64,000 nt of DNA, from positions 62,001 to 126,000 of the forward strand of contig JAEWCL010000007.1 of NCBI GenBank assembly GCA_023390655.1, written 5' to 3'. The number at the start of each line of letters is the position of its first letter. Within the stretch, counting starts at the first letter, position 1. Shown in pieces: positions 18,180-26,457 of this stretch. A program made the translations under genes and the position numbers. Origin of the DNA: Bacillota bacterium. GTDB taxonomy: Bacteria; Bacillota; Clostridia; Christensenellales; CAG-138. The notes beneath the pieces are model-generated. The model was not told the origin of the DNA. It was given only the letters and a program-made list of their open reading frames with translations, and searched no databases.

Positions 18180-19154
18180 ATGCACAAACGATGGATGATC
18201 GCGGCACTCGTCTGCCTGCAGCTGGTACTGATTGGCTGCGCAGCGGGCATGGAAAGCGCCGCCCCCGTCCGGGAAGAAACTGAAGAAAGCGATGTGCTGG
18301 AAATTCCGGCATCAACCGCATCTTCCGCACCGGCGTTGCTTTCCGCACATCCGACGCCTGTGACGATATCCCCGGATGGAGAGCCGTCTCCAACGCCCGA
18401 TGCTGCGCCTACGCCCACAGCTACCGCAAAACCAACGCCCGAACCCACACCGGAATATGAGCTTTTGAATATCAAGGATACTGCAGGGTACATCAAGGGG
18501 CACGACGTCAACCTGCGCTCGGGCCCGGGGACGGATTATAAAAAAGTCGGCGAAGTCGATTATCATACGACCATCACCATTACAGCCAAGACCGAAGAAT
18601 GGTACCGGATCGAAACGAACGACCTGGACGGATTTATCCTCAAGGAGTTTGTCGGCGTAGGCGCAATCCCGACGCCGACGCCCACGCCAAAACCCAAGGC
18701 AAAGGCAACGCCTAAGCCAAAGGAAGACGCGCCAAAGGCAACGCCCAAGCCGACGTCTGAGCCTGTGATCGAAAGCGGCGGGCAGGGCGACTATACCGAA
18801 GACGAGATTTATCTTGTTGCCAAGCTCATTTATGCGGAAGGTAAAAACCAGTCGACAGAAAGTTTTATGGCGATGGCAAGCGTGCTTTATAACCGCTGCA
18901 ACTCCAAAAAGTTCGGCGGCTCCGTACAGCGCGAGGTATACAGGAGCGGGCAGTTCTCGGTAGTGGATAACAGCGGCTTTGCGGATTTGGTACCAAGCAG
19001 CGCGGCGCTGCGCGCGGCGGAGTCCGTATTCAACGGCGGCGAGCGCACCATCCCCGCAGGCGTGATGTATTTCAGGTCCGCGTCGCAGGGGAAGAACTGG
19101 TCATCTTCACGGGAATTCTATAAGGCGATCGGTGGAAACAACTACTATTATTGA
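18180..19154 (+). CDS. Lipoprotein with SH3b domain and SleB-type cell wall hydrolase domain
   Basis: A 324-residue predicted lipoprotein: the signal peptide ends in the lipobox LIGC with C20 as the lipidated residue. A Thr/Pro-rich stretch (about 45-90) leads to a bacterial SH3 domain (GHDVNLRSGPGTDYKKVGEV, about 100-160). A second Pro/Lys/Thr linker precedes a Hydrolase_2 (SleB) domain from about 205 to the end (YLVAKLIYAEGKNQ with the likely catalytic Glu, then MASVLYNR). SleB-type enzymes are lytic transglycosylases of peptidoglycan; SleB itself acts in spore germination, but this lipid-anchored form more likely remodels wall in growing cells. It follows hslU after 38 bases with an aggaggaccc site. 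Confidence 0.85.
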   Translation: MHKRWMIAALVCLQLVLIGCAAGMESAAPVREETEESDVLEIPASTASSAPALLSAHPTPVTISPDGEPSPTPDAAPTPTATAKPTPEPTPEYELLNIKDTAGYIKGHDVNLRSGPGTDYKKVGEVDYHTTITITAKTEEWYRIETNDLDGFILKEFVGVGAIPTPTPTPKPKAKATPKPKEDAPKATPKPTSEPVIESGGQGDYTEDEIYLVAKLIYAEGKNQSTESFMAMASVLYNRCNSKKFGGSVQREVYRSGQFSVVDNSGFADLVPSSAALRAAESVFNGGERTIPAGVMYFRSASQGKNWSSSREFYKAIGGNNYYY

Positions 19155-19252
19155 TTCCTCGACACCCGGCAGGCCGCTTTCGCCGCCCTATTCGCGCAAG
19201 AAACCGGATATGAACTCGAAAAAACGGAGCAATCCGCTTTTTCAGAAGCAGA

Positions 19253-19285
19253 CCCCTTGCAATTCGCAAGGGGCTTTGCTATAAT
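19253..19285 (+). promoter_or_regulatory. rpsB promoter overlapping a hairpin
   Basis: TTGCAA (19257-19262) and a perfect TATAAT (19280-19285) are 17 bases apart. The -35 box sits inside an 8-bp inverted repeat, ccccttgc/gcaagggg (19253-19273), whose outer agca/tgct arms reach the -10 box. The hairpin could end transcription from upstream while the promoter restarts it. A leader of about 95 bases precedes rpsB. Confidence 0.75.
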
Positions 19286-19387
19286 GCTCAAGGTATGACA
19301 CACCCTCGCCGATTTGCAGGCTCCTTCCCATTACGGGTTGCCGGCAAAGGAGACGCGGGGGGCGGAAATTAAAGGAGGTTTTTATTT

Positions 19388-20107
19388 ATGTCCGTCATTT
19401 CCATGAAACAGCTATTGGAGGCCGGTGTACACTTTGGCCACCAAACCCGCCGCTGGAACCCGAAGATGAAGGAATACATCTTCACCGAGCGCAACGGCAT
19501 TTACATCATCGATCTTCAGAAGACCGTCAAGAAAATCGAAGAAGCTTACTATTTCGTGCGCGATCTTGCTATGAACGGCGAAAGCGTACTGTTCGTAGGC
19601 ACCAAGAAGCAGGCGCAGGAATCCATCGAGCAGGAAGCCGCCCGCTGCGGCATGTACTTTGTCAACCAGCGCTGGCTGGGCGGCATGTTGACCAACTTCA
19701 AGACCATCCAGGGCCGTATCGCAAAGCTGCGCAAGATTGAACAGATGGAAGTCAACGGCCAGTTTGAACTGTTGCCCAAGAAGGAAGTCATCAAGCTTCT
19801 CGCCGAAAAGGAAAAGCTCGAAAAGAACCTTGGCGGCATCAAGGATATGAAGAAGCTCCCCGGCGCGCTGTTCGTGGTGGATCCCCGCAAGGAACATATC
19901 GCCGTGATGGAAGCCCGCACGCTGGGCATCCCCATTGTTGCTATCGTGGATACCAACTGTGATCCCGACGAAGCCGATTATGTTATCCCCGGTAACGATG
20001 ACGCCATCCGCGCCGTCAAGCTCATCGCTTCCAAGGTTGCGGACGCGGTGCTCGAAGGCCACCAGGGCGAACAGATGGAAGACGAGAAGGTCGCAGAAGC
20101 AGAATAA
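19388..20107 (+). CDS. rpsB: 30S ribosomal protein S2
   Basis: S2 binds the 30S neck and needs S1-like or late assembly steps. The 239-residue product has the family signatures ISMKQLLEAGVHFGHQTRRWNPKM at the start (shown here in part) and PGALFVVDPRKEHIAVMEA later, with IPIVAIVDTNCDPDEADYVIPGNDDAIRA. An aaaggagg site precedes the ATG. It leads the rpsB-tsf pair and has its own strong promoter. A short acidic C-terminal tail follows. Confidence 0.98.
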   Translation: MSVISMKQLLEAGVHFGHQTRRWNPKMKEYIFTERNGIYIIDLQKTVKKIEEAYYFVRDLAMNGESVLFVGTKKQAQESIEQEAARCGMYFVNQRWLGGMLTNFKTIQGRIAKLRKIEQMEVNGQFELLPKKEVIKLLAEKEKLEKNLGGIKDMKKLPGALFVVDPRKEHIAVMEARTLGIPIVAIVDTNCDPDEADYVIPGNDDAIRAVKLIASKVADAVLEGHQGEQMEDEKVAEAE

Positions 20108-20116
20108 GCCTGTTTG

Positions 20117-20148
20117 TGGGGAGGCCGGAACAGGCTTCCCCATTTTTG
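20117..20148 (+). terminator. Terminator-like hairpin between rpsB and tsf
   Basis: tggggaggcc/ggcttcccca forms a 10-bp stem with one G-T pair and a ggaaca loop, followed by TTTTT. It lies 10 bases after the rpsB stop and could set the S2 to EF-Ts ratio by partial termination. Confidence 0.7.
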
Positions 20149-20198
20149 ACTTACACAAGATGTATCAACACGAAAAACGACATGGGAGGAATCGATAA

Positions 20199-20852
20199 AT
20201 GTTTACAGCAAAAGACGTAATGACCCTGCGTGAGATGACCAGCGCCGGCATGATGGACTGCAAGAAAGCGCTTACCGAGTGCAACGGCGATATGGAAAAG
20301 GCCAAAGATTATCTGCGTGAAAAGGGCCTGGCGGCTGCCGCCAAGAAGGCCGGTCGCATTGCAGCGGAAGGTATTGTTGACAGCTATATCCACTTGGGCG
20401 GTAAAATCGGCGTCCTCGTGGAAGTCAACTGCGAGACCGACTTCGTTGCAAAGACCGAAGAATTCAAGCTCTTTGTACATAACGTAGCGATGCAGATTGC
20501 AGCTGCAAAGCCCACCTATATCAGCAAGGACGAAGTGGCCCAGGACGAGATCGAGAAGGAAAAAGAAATCCTGCGCGCCCAGGCCAAGAACGAGCCCAAG
20601 CCCAAGCCGGATGCCATCATTGAAAAGATGGTCGAGGGCCGTATCGAAAAGTATTACAAGGAAGTCTGCCTGCTTGAGCAGCCCTATGTAAAGGATCCGG
20701 ACATGACCGTCGGCCAGATGCTCAGCGAAGCGACCGCGAAGATCGGCGAGAAGATCAGCATCCGCCGCTTTGCCCGCTATGAAATGGGTGAAGGACTCCA
20801 GAAGCGTGAGGACAACTTCGCAGAAGAAGTCATGGGCCAGCTCAACAAATAA
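20199..20852 (+). CDS. tsf: Translation elongation factor Ts (short form)
   Basis: EF-Ts recycles EF-Tu by nucleotide exchange. The N-terminal UBA-like domain (VMTLREMTSAGMMDCKKAL) and the core motif CETDFVAKTEEF are clear. At 217 residues it is shorter than the roughly 290-residue B. subtilis or E. coli forms and resembles the short forms seen in several clostridia and Thermus. The C-terminal GEGLQKREDNFAEEV is typical. A gggagga site precedes the ATG, and a strong terminator follows. Confidence 0.97.
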   Translation: MFTAKDVMTLREMTSAGMMDCKKALTECNGDMEKAKDYLREKGLAAAAKKAGRIAAEGIVDSYIHLGGKIGVLVEVNCETDFVAKTEEFKLFVHNVAMQIAAAKPTYISKDEVAQDEIEKEKEILRAQAKNEPKPKPDAIIEKMVEGRIEKYYKEVCLLEQPYVKDPDMTVGQMLSEATAKIGEKISIRRFARYEMGEGLQKREDNFAEEVMGQLNK

Positions 20853-20856
20853 TTTT

Positions 20857-20900
20857 GGAAAAAAAGGAACGCTTTTTTGGTGTTCCTTTTTTCTTTTTGT
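20857..20900 (+). terminator. Rho-independent terminator after tsf
   Basis: An A-rich arm followed by ggaac pairs with gttcc and a long T-run (aaaaaaaggaac/gttcctttttt), the loop being about 11 bases. It starts within 10 bases of the tsf stop codon. Confidence 0.85.
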
Positions 20901-20977
20901 ATCGGAAATCATATCGGCGCGCCAATGGCTGCCCTTACTTTGCGGGCTTTTGGGTGCGGCGGGAAAAGAGGGGCAAT

Positions 20978-21670
20978 ATGTATGAGCGCGTTGTGTTGAA
21001 GCTCAGCGGGGAGGCTGTGAGTTCCGGTCAGGAACCTCTGAATTTTGAGATTATAGAGGAAACGGCCCGCCAGCTTAAAAAGGCGGCAGCGTTGGGCGTA
21101 CAGCTTGGCGTGGTGTTTGGCGGCGGAAATATCTGGCGCGGCAGGAGCTCCGGCGAAATGGACCGCAACCGCGCGGACCATATGGGGATGCTTGCAACCG
21201 TCATCAATGCGCTTGCCATGCAGGATACGCTATTAAAGCTGGGCGTTGATGCTACGGTGCTTTCCGCCGTGGAAATGCCCCGTTTTTGTGAAACCTATAC
21301 GGCGCGCCTTGCGCAGGAGCTGCTCCGTAAAGGACAGTTGCTGCTGTTTGCGTGCGGTACGGGACACCCATATTTCAGCACCGATACCGCTGCGGCGCTG
21401 CGCGCGGCGGAGATCGGCGCCCAGGCGCTTCTCTTAGCAAAGAATATTGACGCCATCTATTCCGCGGATCCCAAGAAAGACCCTTCCGCCGTGCGCTATA
21501 CAAGACTTAGTTACCGTCAGGTGATCGAACAGAACCTGCAGGCAACGGATATGACGGCAATCACGCTTTGCTGCGAGCAGAATATCCCCATTTTAGCCTT
21601 TGGCATGAAGGAAAAAGACAGCATTGTGCGCGCCGTCAGCGGCGAAAAAATCGGTACGCTGATTTCATAA
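20978..21670 (+). CDS. pyrH: Uridylate kinase (UMP kinase)
   Basis: PyrH phosphorylates UMP to UDP, feeding nucleotide and cell-wall precursor synthesis. The 230-residue product starts MYERVVLKLSGEAV and has the amino-acid-kinase motifs FGGGNIWRGRSS, CGTGHPYFSTDTAAALRAAE and KNIDAIYSADPKKDP. An upstream in-frame start at 20855 would lie in the tsf terminator and add 41 unrelated residues, so the ATG at 20978, with aagagggg before it, is chosen. Confidence 0.97.
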   Translation: MYERVVLKLSGEAVSSGQEPLNFEIIEETARQLKKAAALGVQLGVVFGGGNIWRGRSSGEMDRNRADHMGMLATVINALAMQDTLLKLGVDATVLSAVEMPRFCETYTARLAQELLRKGQLLLFACGTGHPYFSTDTAAALRAAEIGAQALLLAKNIDAIYSADPKKDPSAVRYTRLSYRQVIEQNLQATDMTAITLCCEQNIPILAFGMKEKDSIVRAVSGEKIGTLIS

Positions 21671-21683
21671 AACAGGCTGTTTT
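21669..21683 (+). repeat. Short palindrome overlapping the pyrH stop
   Basis: aaaaca-ggc-tgtttt is a 6-bp stem with a 3-base loop; the pyrH TAA lies at its left edge. It matches the palindrome downstream of trmD except that the loop is inverted. Both are followed by a-rich/gcg sequence. Confidence 0.4.
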
Positions 21684-21727
21684 AAGCGTATGGCAACATG
21701 CGACGGGGCTTATTCACACAATCAGGC

Positions 21728-21756
21728 TTGTTTCGCAAATGATTTTCCAGTAAAAT
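21728..21756 (+). promoter_or_regulatory. Possible promoter of frr
   Basis: TTGTTT and TAAAAT are separated by 17 bases, about 60 bases before the frr start. Confidence 0.5.
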
Positions 21757-21814
21757 AGGAGCGTGCCGGATGCATTGCATGCTGGGCGCTCATGGATACA
21801 AAGGAGGAATTCAT

Positions 21815-22372
21815 ATGGCCAACGAAGTAATCGACAGCGCGAAGGAGCGTATGGGCAAGACCATCTCCGTCCTCAAGAGTGAACTCTCCAGCCTGCGCGC
21901 CGGCCGCGCAAACGCACAGGTGCTTGACCGCGTACTGGTAGACTACTATGGCACGCCGACCCCCATCAACCAGCTGGGCAACATCGCCTCCCCGGAACCG
22001 AGGCTTTTGACGATCTCCGTTTGGGATACAAAGGCGATCGGCGCGGTGGAAAAGGCGATCCAGAAATCCGATATCGGCATCAATCCCTCTAACGACGGCA
22101 AGCTCATTCGCCTTGTATTCCCGGAGCTTACCGAGGAACGCCGTAAGGAGCTCGTAAAAGTTGTGCGCAAAAAGGGCGAGGATGCAAAGGTTGCTATCCG
22201 CGCCATCCGCCGCGACGCCAACGAGCAGATCAAAAAGATGCGCAAAGACAGCGAGATCACGGAAGACGATCAGAAGACGCTTGAAGACAAGACGCAGAAA
22301 ATGACCGACGATATCATTAAAGACATCGAGCGGATCATTGCGGATAAAGAGAAGGAGATCCTCGAGGTTTGA
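21815..22372 (+). CDS. frr: Ribosome recycling factor
   Basis: RRF splits post-termination ribosomes together with EF-G. The 185-residue product has the family start (VIDSAKERMGKTISVLKSEL), LRAGRANAQVLDRVLVDYYG and the C-terminal TQKMTDDIIKDIE. The ATG at 21815 follows aaggagg at a good distance, and earlier in-frame ATGs would add unrelated residues. It overlaps the next small ORF by 4 bases and lies in the conserved order pyrH-frr-uppS. Confidence 0.97.
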   Translation: MANEVIDSAKERMGKTISVLKSELSSLRAGRANAQVLDRVLVDYYGTPTPINQLGNIASPEPRLLTISVWDTKAIGAVEKAIQKSDIGINPSNDGKLIRLVFPELTEERRKELVKVVRKKGEDAKVAIRAIRRDANEQIKKMRKDSEITEDDQKTLEDKTQKMTDDIIKDIERIIADKEKEILEV

Positions 22373-22590
22373 TTAACGTCCTCGGCCTTGCGCTTTCACA
22401 GGCGGTTTCTCTGCTTGAAGCAGAAGGGTATGCTGTGGAAACGGTGGAGGTATCCAGCAAAAAGGGCGTGCAGGGAAATGAGCGCCGCGTTGTAAGGCAG
22501 CAAGCGCTTCCTGTACTATCCGGCGGGCCCAAGCGCATATGCCTGACATATGCCGTCTTTTTGACGGATGTCGGCCAATCTAGCTTTTGA
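22369..22590 (+). CDS. Small protein, possibly PASTA-like, between frr and uppS
   Basis: A 73-residue ORF starting with TTG in a 4-base overlap with the frr stop (TTGA), preceded by gaaggagatc at the end of frr. The layout strongly suggests a real, coupled gene. The sequence VLGLALSQAVSLLEAEGYAVETVEV resembles the first half of a PASTA domain (VxGLxxxxAxxxLxxxGxxV), and the later RRVVRQQ-LPVLSGGPKRICLTYAVF fits the second half. No function can be assigned. A perfect hairpin follows its stop. Confidence 0.6.
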   Translation: MINVLGLALSQAVSLLEAEGYAVETVEVSSKKGVQGNERRVVRQQALPVLSGGPKRICLTYAVFLTDVGQSSF

Positions 22591-22593
22591 CAT

Positions 22594-22626
22594 ATGCAAA
22601 GCGCCAGCGCCGCTTTGCATTTGTTT
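22594..22626 (+). terminator. Hairpin between the small ORF and uppS
   Basis: atgcaaagcg/cgctttgcat is a perfect 10-bp stem with a ccagcgc loop, followed by ttgttt. The weak U-run suggests an attenuator or processing site rather than a full terminator. Confidence 0.5.
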
Positions 22627-22648
22627 CATGGGAGGGTTTTTTAAAAGA

Positions 22649-23392
22649 ATGGCAGCATATACCGTAGAGCAGCGGGCTGCATTGGGACTTTCAGGCAATC
22701 TGCCTGCCCATGTGGCCATCATCATGGATGGCAACGGAAGGTGGGCGCAGCAGCGCGGGCTGCCGCGCGTCATGGGGCACCGATCTGGAATGGACCGGCT
22801 CCGCGGGATTATCACCCAAACGTCCGATCTTGGGATCACGGCGCTTTCCCTGTATGCGTTTTCTACGGAAAATTGGAAGCGCCCGGCGGAAGAGATTGGC
22901 GCGCTCTGCTCGCTGCTTGTGGAGTATTTTAAAAAAGAGATTGATGCGCTGCACAAGAACCGTGTGTGCATCCGCGCGCTGGGCGAGCTAAATCCGTTCC
23001 CGGAAGCCGTGCGCAATGCGGTTATGACGGCTATGGAAAAGACAAAGAATAATGTGGGCCTCAAGCTCAATATTGCGCTCAATTACGGCGGACAGGATGA
23101 GCTTTTGCGCGCCTGCCGCTCTTTGGCCTCTTCTGCGGCTACAGGAGAAATTACATCACAAGAGATCGACGCGGCTCTGTTGGAGCAGAAACTTGATACC
23201 CACGGGCTGCCGCCGGTGGACCTTTTGATCCGCACGGGCGGAGATCAGCGGATTTCCAACTTTCTGTTATACCAGGCCGCGTATGCGGAGCTGATGTTTG
23301 AAAAGGCGTATTGGCCGGATTTTTCGGATGAACGATATTTGAACGCCCTGCGTGAATATTCCTCCAGGGCGCGCCGGTTTGGCGGGCTCTAA
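22649..23392 (+). CDS. uppS: Undecaprenyl diphosphate synthase
   Basis: UppS makes the C55 lipid carrier for peptidoglycan and other glycans by cis-prenyl addition. The 247-residue protein has AIIMDGNGRWAQQRGLPRV with the catalytic Asp, ALSLYAFSTENWKRP, and the C-terminal DLLIRTGGDQRISNFLLYQ. The ATG at 22649 has ggaggg 12 bases upstream. An ATG at 22628, seven codons earlier, would overlap that site. The product also serves the lipid-linked sugar donors needed by the fused glycosyltransferase. Confidence 0.96.
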   Translation: MAAYTVEQRAALGLSGNLPAHVAIIMDGNGRWAQQRGLPRVMGHRSGMDRLRGIITQTSDLGITALSLYAFSTENWKRPAEEIGALCSLLVEYFKKEIDALHKNRVCIRALGELNPFPEAVRNAVMTAMEKTKNNVGLKLNIALNYGGQDELLRACRSLASSAATGEITSQEIDAALLEQKLDTHGLPPVDLLIRTGGDQRISNFLLYQAAYAELMFEKAYWPDFSDERYLNALREYSSRARRFGGL

Positions 23393-23407
23393 GAAAGAGG
23401 GGGACGG

Positions 23408-24205
23408 ATGGGAAAGCGTATTGTCGTAGGCGTGCTGCTCGCGTTGCTGGTTGTGGCGATGCTGTATCTTGGCAACACGGTGGAGGCCATTGTCTTTACG
23501 CTGGGTGCAATCCTGGCGGTACATGAACTTGAGCAGGTCATCAAAAAGAACGGCTTTCATCCGTTCATGGCGCCTGCTTATGTGTTTGCCGCGCTGTATG
23601 CCTTTTTTGCATACCGCCTTCCGTTCATTAGCCTGAATATGCTCTGGATGGGATGCGTGCTGGCCATTCTATGCGAGCGCATCCTGAACCAAAAAAGAAG
23701 GACGCAGGATACGTTCCTTTCCCTTGGCGCATTTGCCTATCCGCTGCCGCTGTTCGCGGTGTTGTTCCTGCTTGCCATCTCATTTGGAAGCGAACGCGGT
23801 GTATCCGCGCTTTTGCTCGCGTTTGCCTGCCCACTGGCCGGGGATTCACTGGCGTTCTTTATCGGCACTTTCTTTGGCAAGAGAAAGCTCTGCCCGGAAA
23901 TCAGCCCGAAAAAGACGGTGGAAGGAAGCATTGCGTCCGTGTTCGGCAGCATCTTAGGCGCGCTTGCCGTATATGCGCTGCAGCCGGTGTGGGGGGTCAT
24001 TACACCGTTCTGGCCGATATTGCTGCTTGGCCTTGCCTGCGGTTTCCTTGGGCAAATTGGAGACCTGTTCGCCTCCGTCGTCAAACGTTGGGCGAACGTC
24101 AAAGATTTTGGTTCCATTTTCCCTGGCCACGGCGGTATGCTTGACCGGGTGGACAGCGTATTGCTGTGCGGGCCCGCAGTGTATCTCTGTTTTTATCTTT
24201 TTTAA
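23408..24205 (+). CDS. cdsA: Phosphatidate cytidylyltransferase
   Basis: CdsA makes CDP-diacylglycerol for phospholipid synthesis. The 265-residue protein has about eight membrane segments. The family signature is near the C-terminus: SPKKTVEGSIASVFGSILG, then FGSIFPGHGGMLDRVDS. A gaaagaggggg site precedes the ATG. It lies 15 bases after uppS in the conserved uppS-cdsA-dxr-rseP order. No anomalies were seen. Confidence 0.95.
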   Translation: MGKRIVVGVLLALLVVAMLYLGNTVEAIVFTLGAILAVHELEQVIKKNGFHPFMAPAYVFAALYAFFAYRLPFISLNMLWMGCVLAILCERILNQKRRTQDTFLSLGAFAYPLPLFAVLFLLAISFGSERGVSALLLAFACPLAGDSLAFFIGTFFGKRKLCPEISPKKTVEGSIASVFGSILGALAVYALQPVWGVITPFWPILLLGLACGFLGQIGDLFASVVKRWANVKDFGSIFPGHGGMLDRVDSVLLCGPAVYLCFYLF

Positions 24206-24247
24206 GGGAAGAAGGCCGGCCTTTTTGCCGCGCCCAAGCATCATAGT

Positions 24248-25396
24248 ATGAAAAATGTAGTTGTATTGGGGAGCACCGGTTCTATCGGTACGCAGACCCT
24301 CAGCGTGTTAAGCGCGCTGAAAGAAGAATTTCGCCTAATCGCACTGACCGCCGCAAAGCGCACGGACCTCCTTGTGGAGCAGGCGCAGGCGTTTGTGCCC
24401 GCATATGTCGGCATTGCGGATGAAACGCTTGCACCTATGCTAAAGGGTCGCTTTCCCGCAACGTGCAAGCTCGAGGCGGGGGAGGGTGTGAATTGCGCGT
24501 TTGCTGCGCTGCCGGAGGCGGATATCATCGTCATCGGCATCAGCGGCATGGACGGTCTTCCGCCGCTTCTTGCGGCGCTCAAGGCCGGAAAAACGGTTGC
24601 GCTTGCCAATAAAGAAAGCATTGTCTGCGGCAACGCTCTCGTAAAAGAAGCACTAAGAACCTACCACGGCAGGATTGTTCCGGTGGACAGTGAACATTCC
24701 GCCATATTCCAGTGCCTGCAGTCCGGCACGATGGAAGAGGTGGAAACGTTGATTCTCACCGCTTCGGGCGGACCGTTTCGCGGGTTCACGGAGGAGCAGC
24801 TCAAAGATGTGACGCCGGAGCAGGCATTAAAGCACCCCGTATGGCGTATGGGTGCGAAAATCACGATCGATTCCGCAACGCTGTTCAACAAGGGGCTTGA
24901 GGTAATTGAGGCAAGTTTTTTGTATGATTTACCGAATACTCAAATTTCCGTACTGATTCATCCACAATCTATCGTACATTCTATGGTAGAATACAAGGAT
25001 GGGGCGTCCATCGCACAGCTGTCGGTGCCGGATATGCGCCTTGCTGTGCAGTACGCGCTGACATACCCCGGGCGCATGCAGCGGAGCATTGCGCGGCTCG
25101 ATCTTGCAAAGACCGGTATGCTGACTTTTGAAGATGGCAACAATCAGCCTGCAATCCGCCTTGCGCATCAGGCGCTTGTTGGCGGGGAAACGCTGCCGAT
25201 CGTCTACAACGCGGCGAATGAGGCGGCGGTGGATCTGTTTGTTTCCCACAGAATCGGATTTTTGGATATCCGCCGTGCGGTGGAGGATGCACTCGCGCAT
25301 GCGCCTCTTGCAAGAATTGTCACGCTTGAGGATGTGCTCGAAGTGGATGCGCATGCGCGCAGGCATGTGCACATGCGCTATGGTGGACCTTCCTGA
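24248..25396 (+). CDS. dxr: 1-deoxy-D-xylulose 5-phosphate reductoisomerase
   Basis: Dxr forms 2-C-methylerythritol 4-phosphate with NADPH in the MEP isoprenoid pathway. The 382-residue product has the nucleotide-binding VVLGSTGSIGTQTL, the metal-binding VPVDSEHSAIFQCLQ, TASGGPFRG, and HPVWRMGAKITIDSATLFNKG. No strong ribosome binding site is visible before the ATG. Together with ispG 1 kb downstream and uppS upstream, it groups isoprenoid supply with carrier-lipid synthesis. Confidence 0.97.
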   Translation: MKNVVVLGSTGSIGTQTLSVLSALKEEFRLIALTAAKRTDLLVEQAQAFVPAYVGIADETLAPMLKGRFPATCKLEAGEGVNCAFAALPEADIIVIGISGMDGLPPLLAALKAGKTVALANKESIVCGNALVKEALRTYHGRIVPVDSEHSAIFQCLQSGTMEEVETLILTASGGPFRGFTEEQLKDVTPEQALKHPVWRMGAKITIDSATLFNKGLEVIEASFLYDLPNTQISVLIHPQSIVHSMVEYKDGASIAQLSVPDMRLAVQYALTYPGRMQRSIARLDLAKTGMLTFEDGNNQPAIRLAHQALVGGETLPIVYNAANEAAVDLFVSHRIGFLDIRRAVEDALAHAPLARIVTLEDVLEVDAHARRHVHMRYGGPS

Positions 25397-25413
25397 AGAA
25401 AGGATGATATCGT

Positions 25414-26451
25414 TTGGAGATCGTTTCGCAGATACTGTCTATTTTGGCGGCGTTGCTGCTGTTGAGCATATTTGTCATGGTGCACGAGTACGGGCACTAT
25501 AAGGCCGGCAGGCTCCTGGGCTTCGGCATTGTGGAGTTTGCCATCGGCATGGGGCCGAAGCTCTGGGGCAGGGAAAAGAACGGTACCCTGTATGCCGTCC
25601 GCGCGTTCCCCATCGGCGGCATGTGCCGGTTTTACGGGGAAGACGAGGAGATAAAAGACGGCAAAAGCTTCAATGCGCAAAAAGCGTGGAAGCGTTTTGT
25701 TGTAATCCTGGCAGGGCCGTTGATGAACCTGGTGTTTGCGCTGGTCTTTGCAATTGTCGCGCTGACGGCCTATGGAGATTACAAGGCTGCCGTAGCGGAA
25801 GTTCCGAGCACGTCGTCGCCTGCGTACCTTGCGGGCGTCCAGCCGGGGGATCTGGTATATGCAATTAACGGCGAGACCGTTTCCTCTACGCAGGATGCAG
25901 TCAATAAAATTGTTGCCGTTAAAGAGAACGAAGCGGTGATCACCGTAGTACGCGGCGAAGAAAAGCTGGATCTGAAATTAGAGAACATCTATAACGAGGA
26001 AGCTGGGCGCAACCTCATCGGCATCAATCTGGGCCTTGCACGCGTTCCGTATACGTTCTCCGAAGCAATCGAAGGATCTTTTACCTATGTTGGATCGATC
26101 ATTCAAGATATGTTCGGGTTCTTTCAAAGCATGTTTACAACAGGTGTTCAGCTCGATGATGTTGCCGGGCCGCTTGGCACCATTACTGTGATAGGCACTG
26201 CAGTGCGAGTTGGGCTTGAAATGGTGCTGCGTCTGTCCGTTATGCTAAGTGTTAATCTTGCGTTTATCAACTTGCTGCCTATTCCAGCGCTAGATGGCGC
26301 AAGGCTTGTATTCTTAACATTGGAGGGCATTCGGAGAAAACCGGTACCCGAAAAGGTGGAGGGTATGATCCACTTCGTTGGCATTATTCTGCTGTTTGGG
26401 CTGATTATAGTGCTCACGTTTAACGATATCATGAGACTGTTGGGGGTGTAA
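25414..26451 (+). CDS. rseP: Site-2 protease RseP (RIP zinc metalloprotease)
   Basis: An intramembrane zinc protease that cleaves anti-sigma factors and signal-peptide remnants. The 345-residue protein has the HEYGH zinc motif at residues 24-28 in the first membrane segment, one PDZ domain (about 115-190; AYLAGVQPGDLVYAINGE), and the conserved NLLPIPALDGARLVF near the C-terminus. The TTG start at 25414 follows gaaaggatgat. The place after dxr is conserved. The nearby sigma module lacks a membrane anti-sigma factor, so there is no obvious substrate within the window. Confidence 0.95.
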   Translation: MEIVSQILSILAALLLLSIFVMVHEYGHYKAGRLLGFGIVEFAIGMGPKLWGREKNGTLYAVRAFPIGGMCRFYGEDEEIKDGKSFNAQKAWKRFVVILAGPLMNLVFALVFAIVALTAYGDYKAAVAEVPSTSSPAYLAGVQPGDLVYAINGETVSSTQDAVNKIVAVKENEAVITVVRGEEKLDLKLENIYNEEAGRNLIGINLGLARVPYTFSEAIEGSFTYVGSIIQDMFGFFQSMFTTGVQLDDVAGPLGTITVIGTAVRVGLEMVLRLSVMLSVNLAFINLLPIPALDGARLVFLTLEGIRRKPVPEKVEGMIHFVGIILLFGLIIVLTFNDIMRLLGV

Positions 26452-26457
26452 TTCGCC

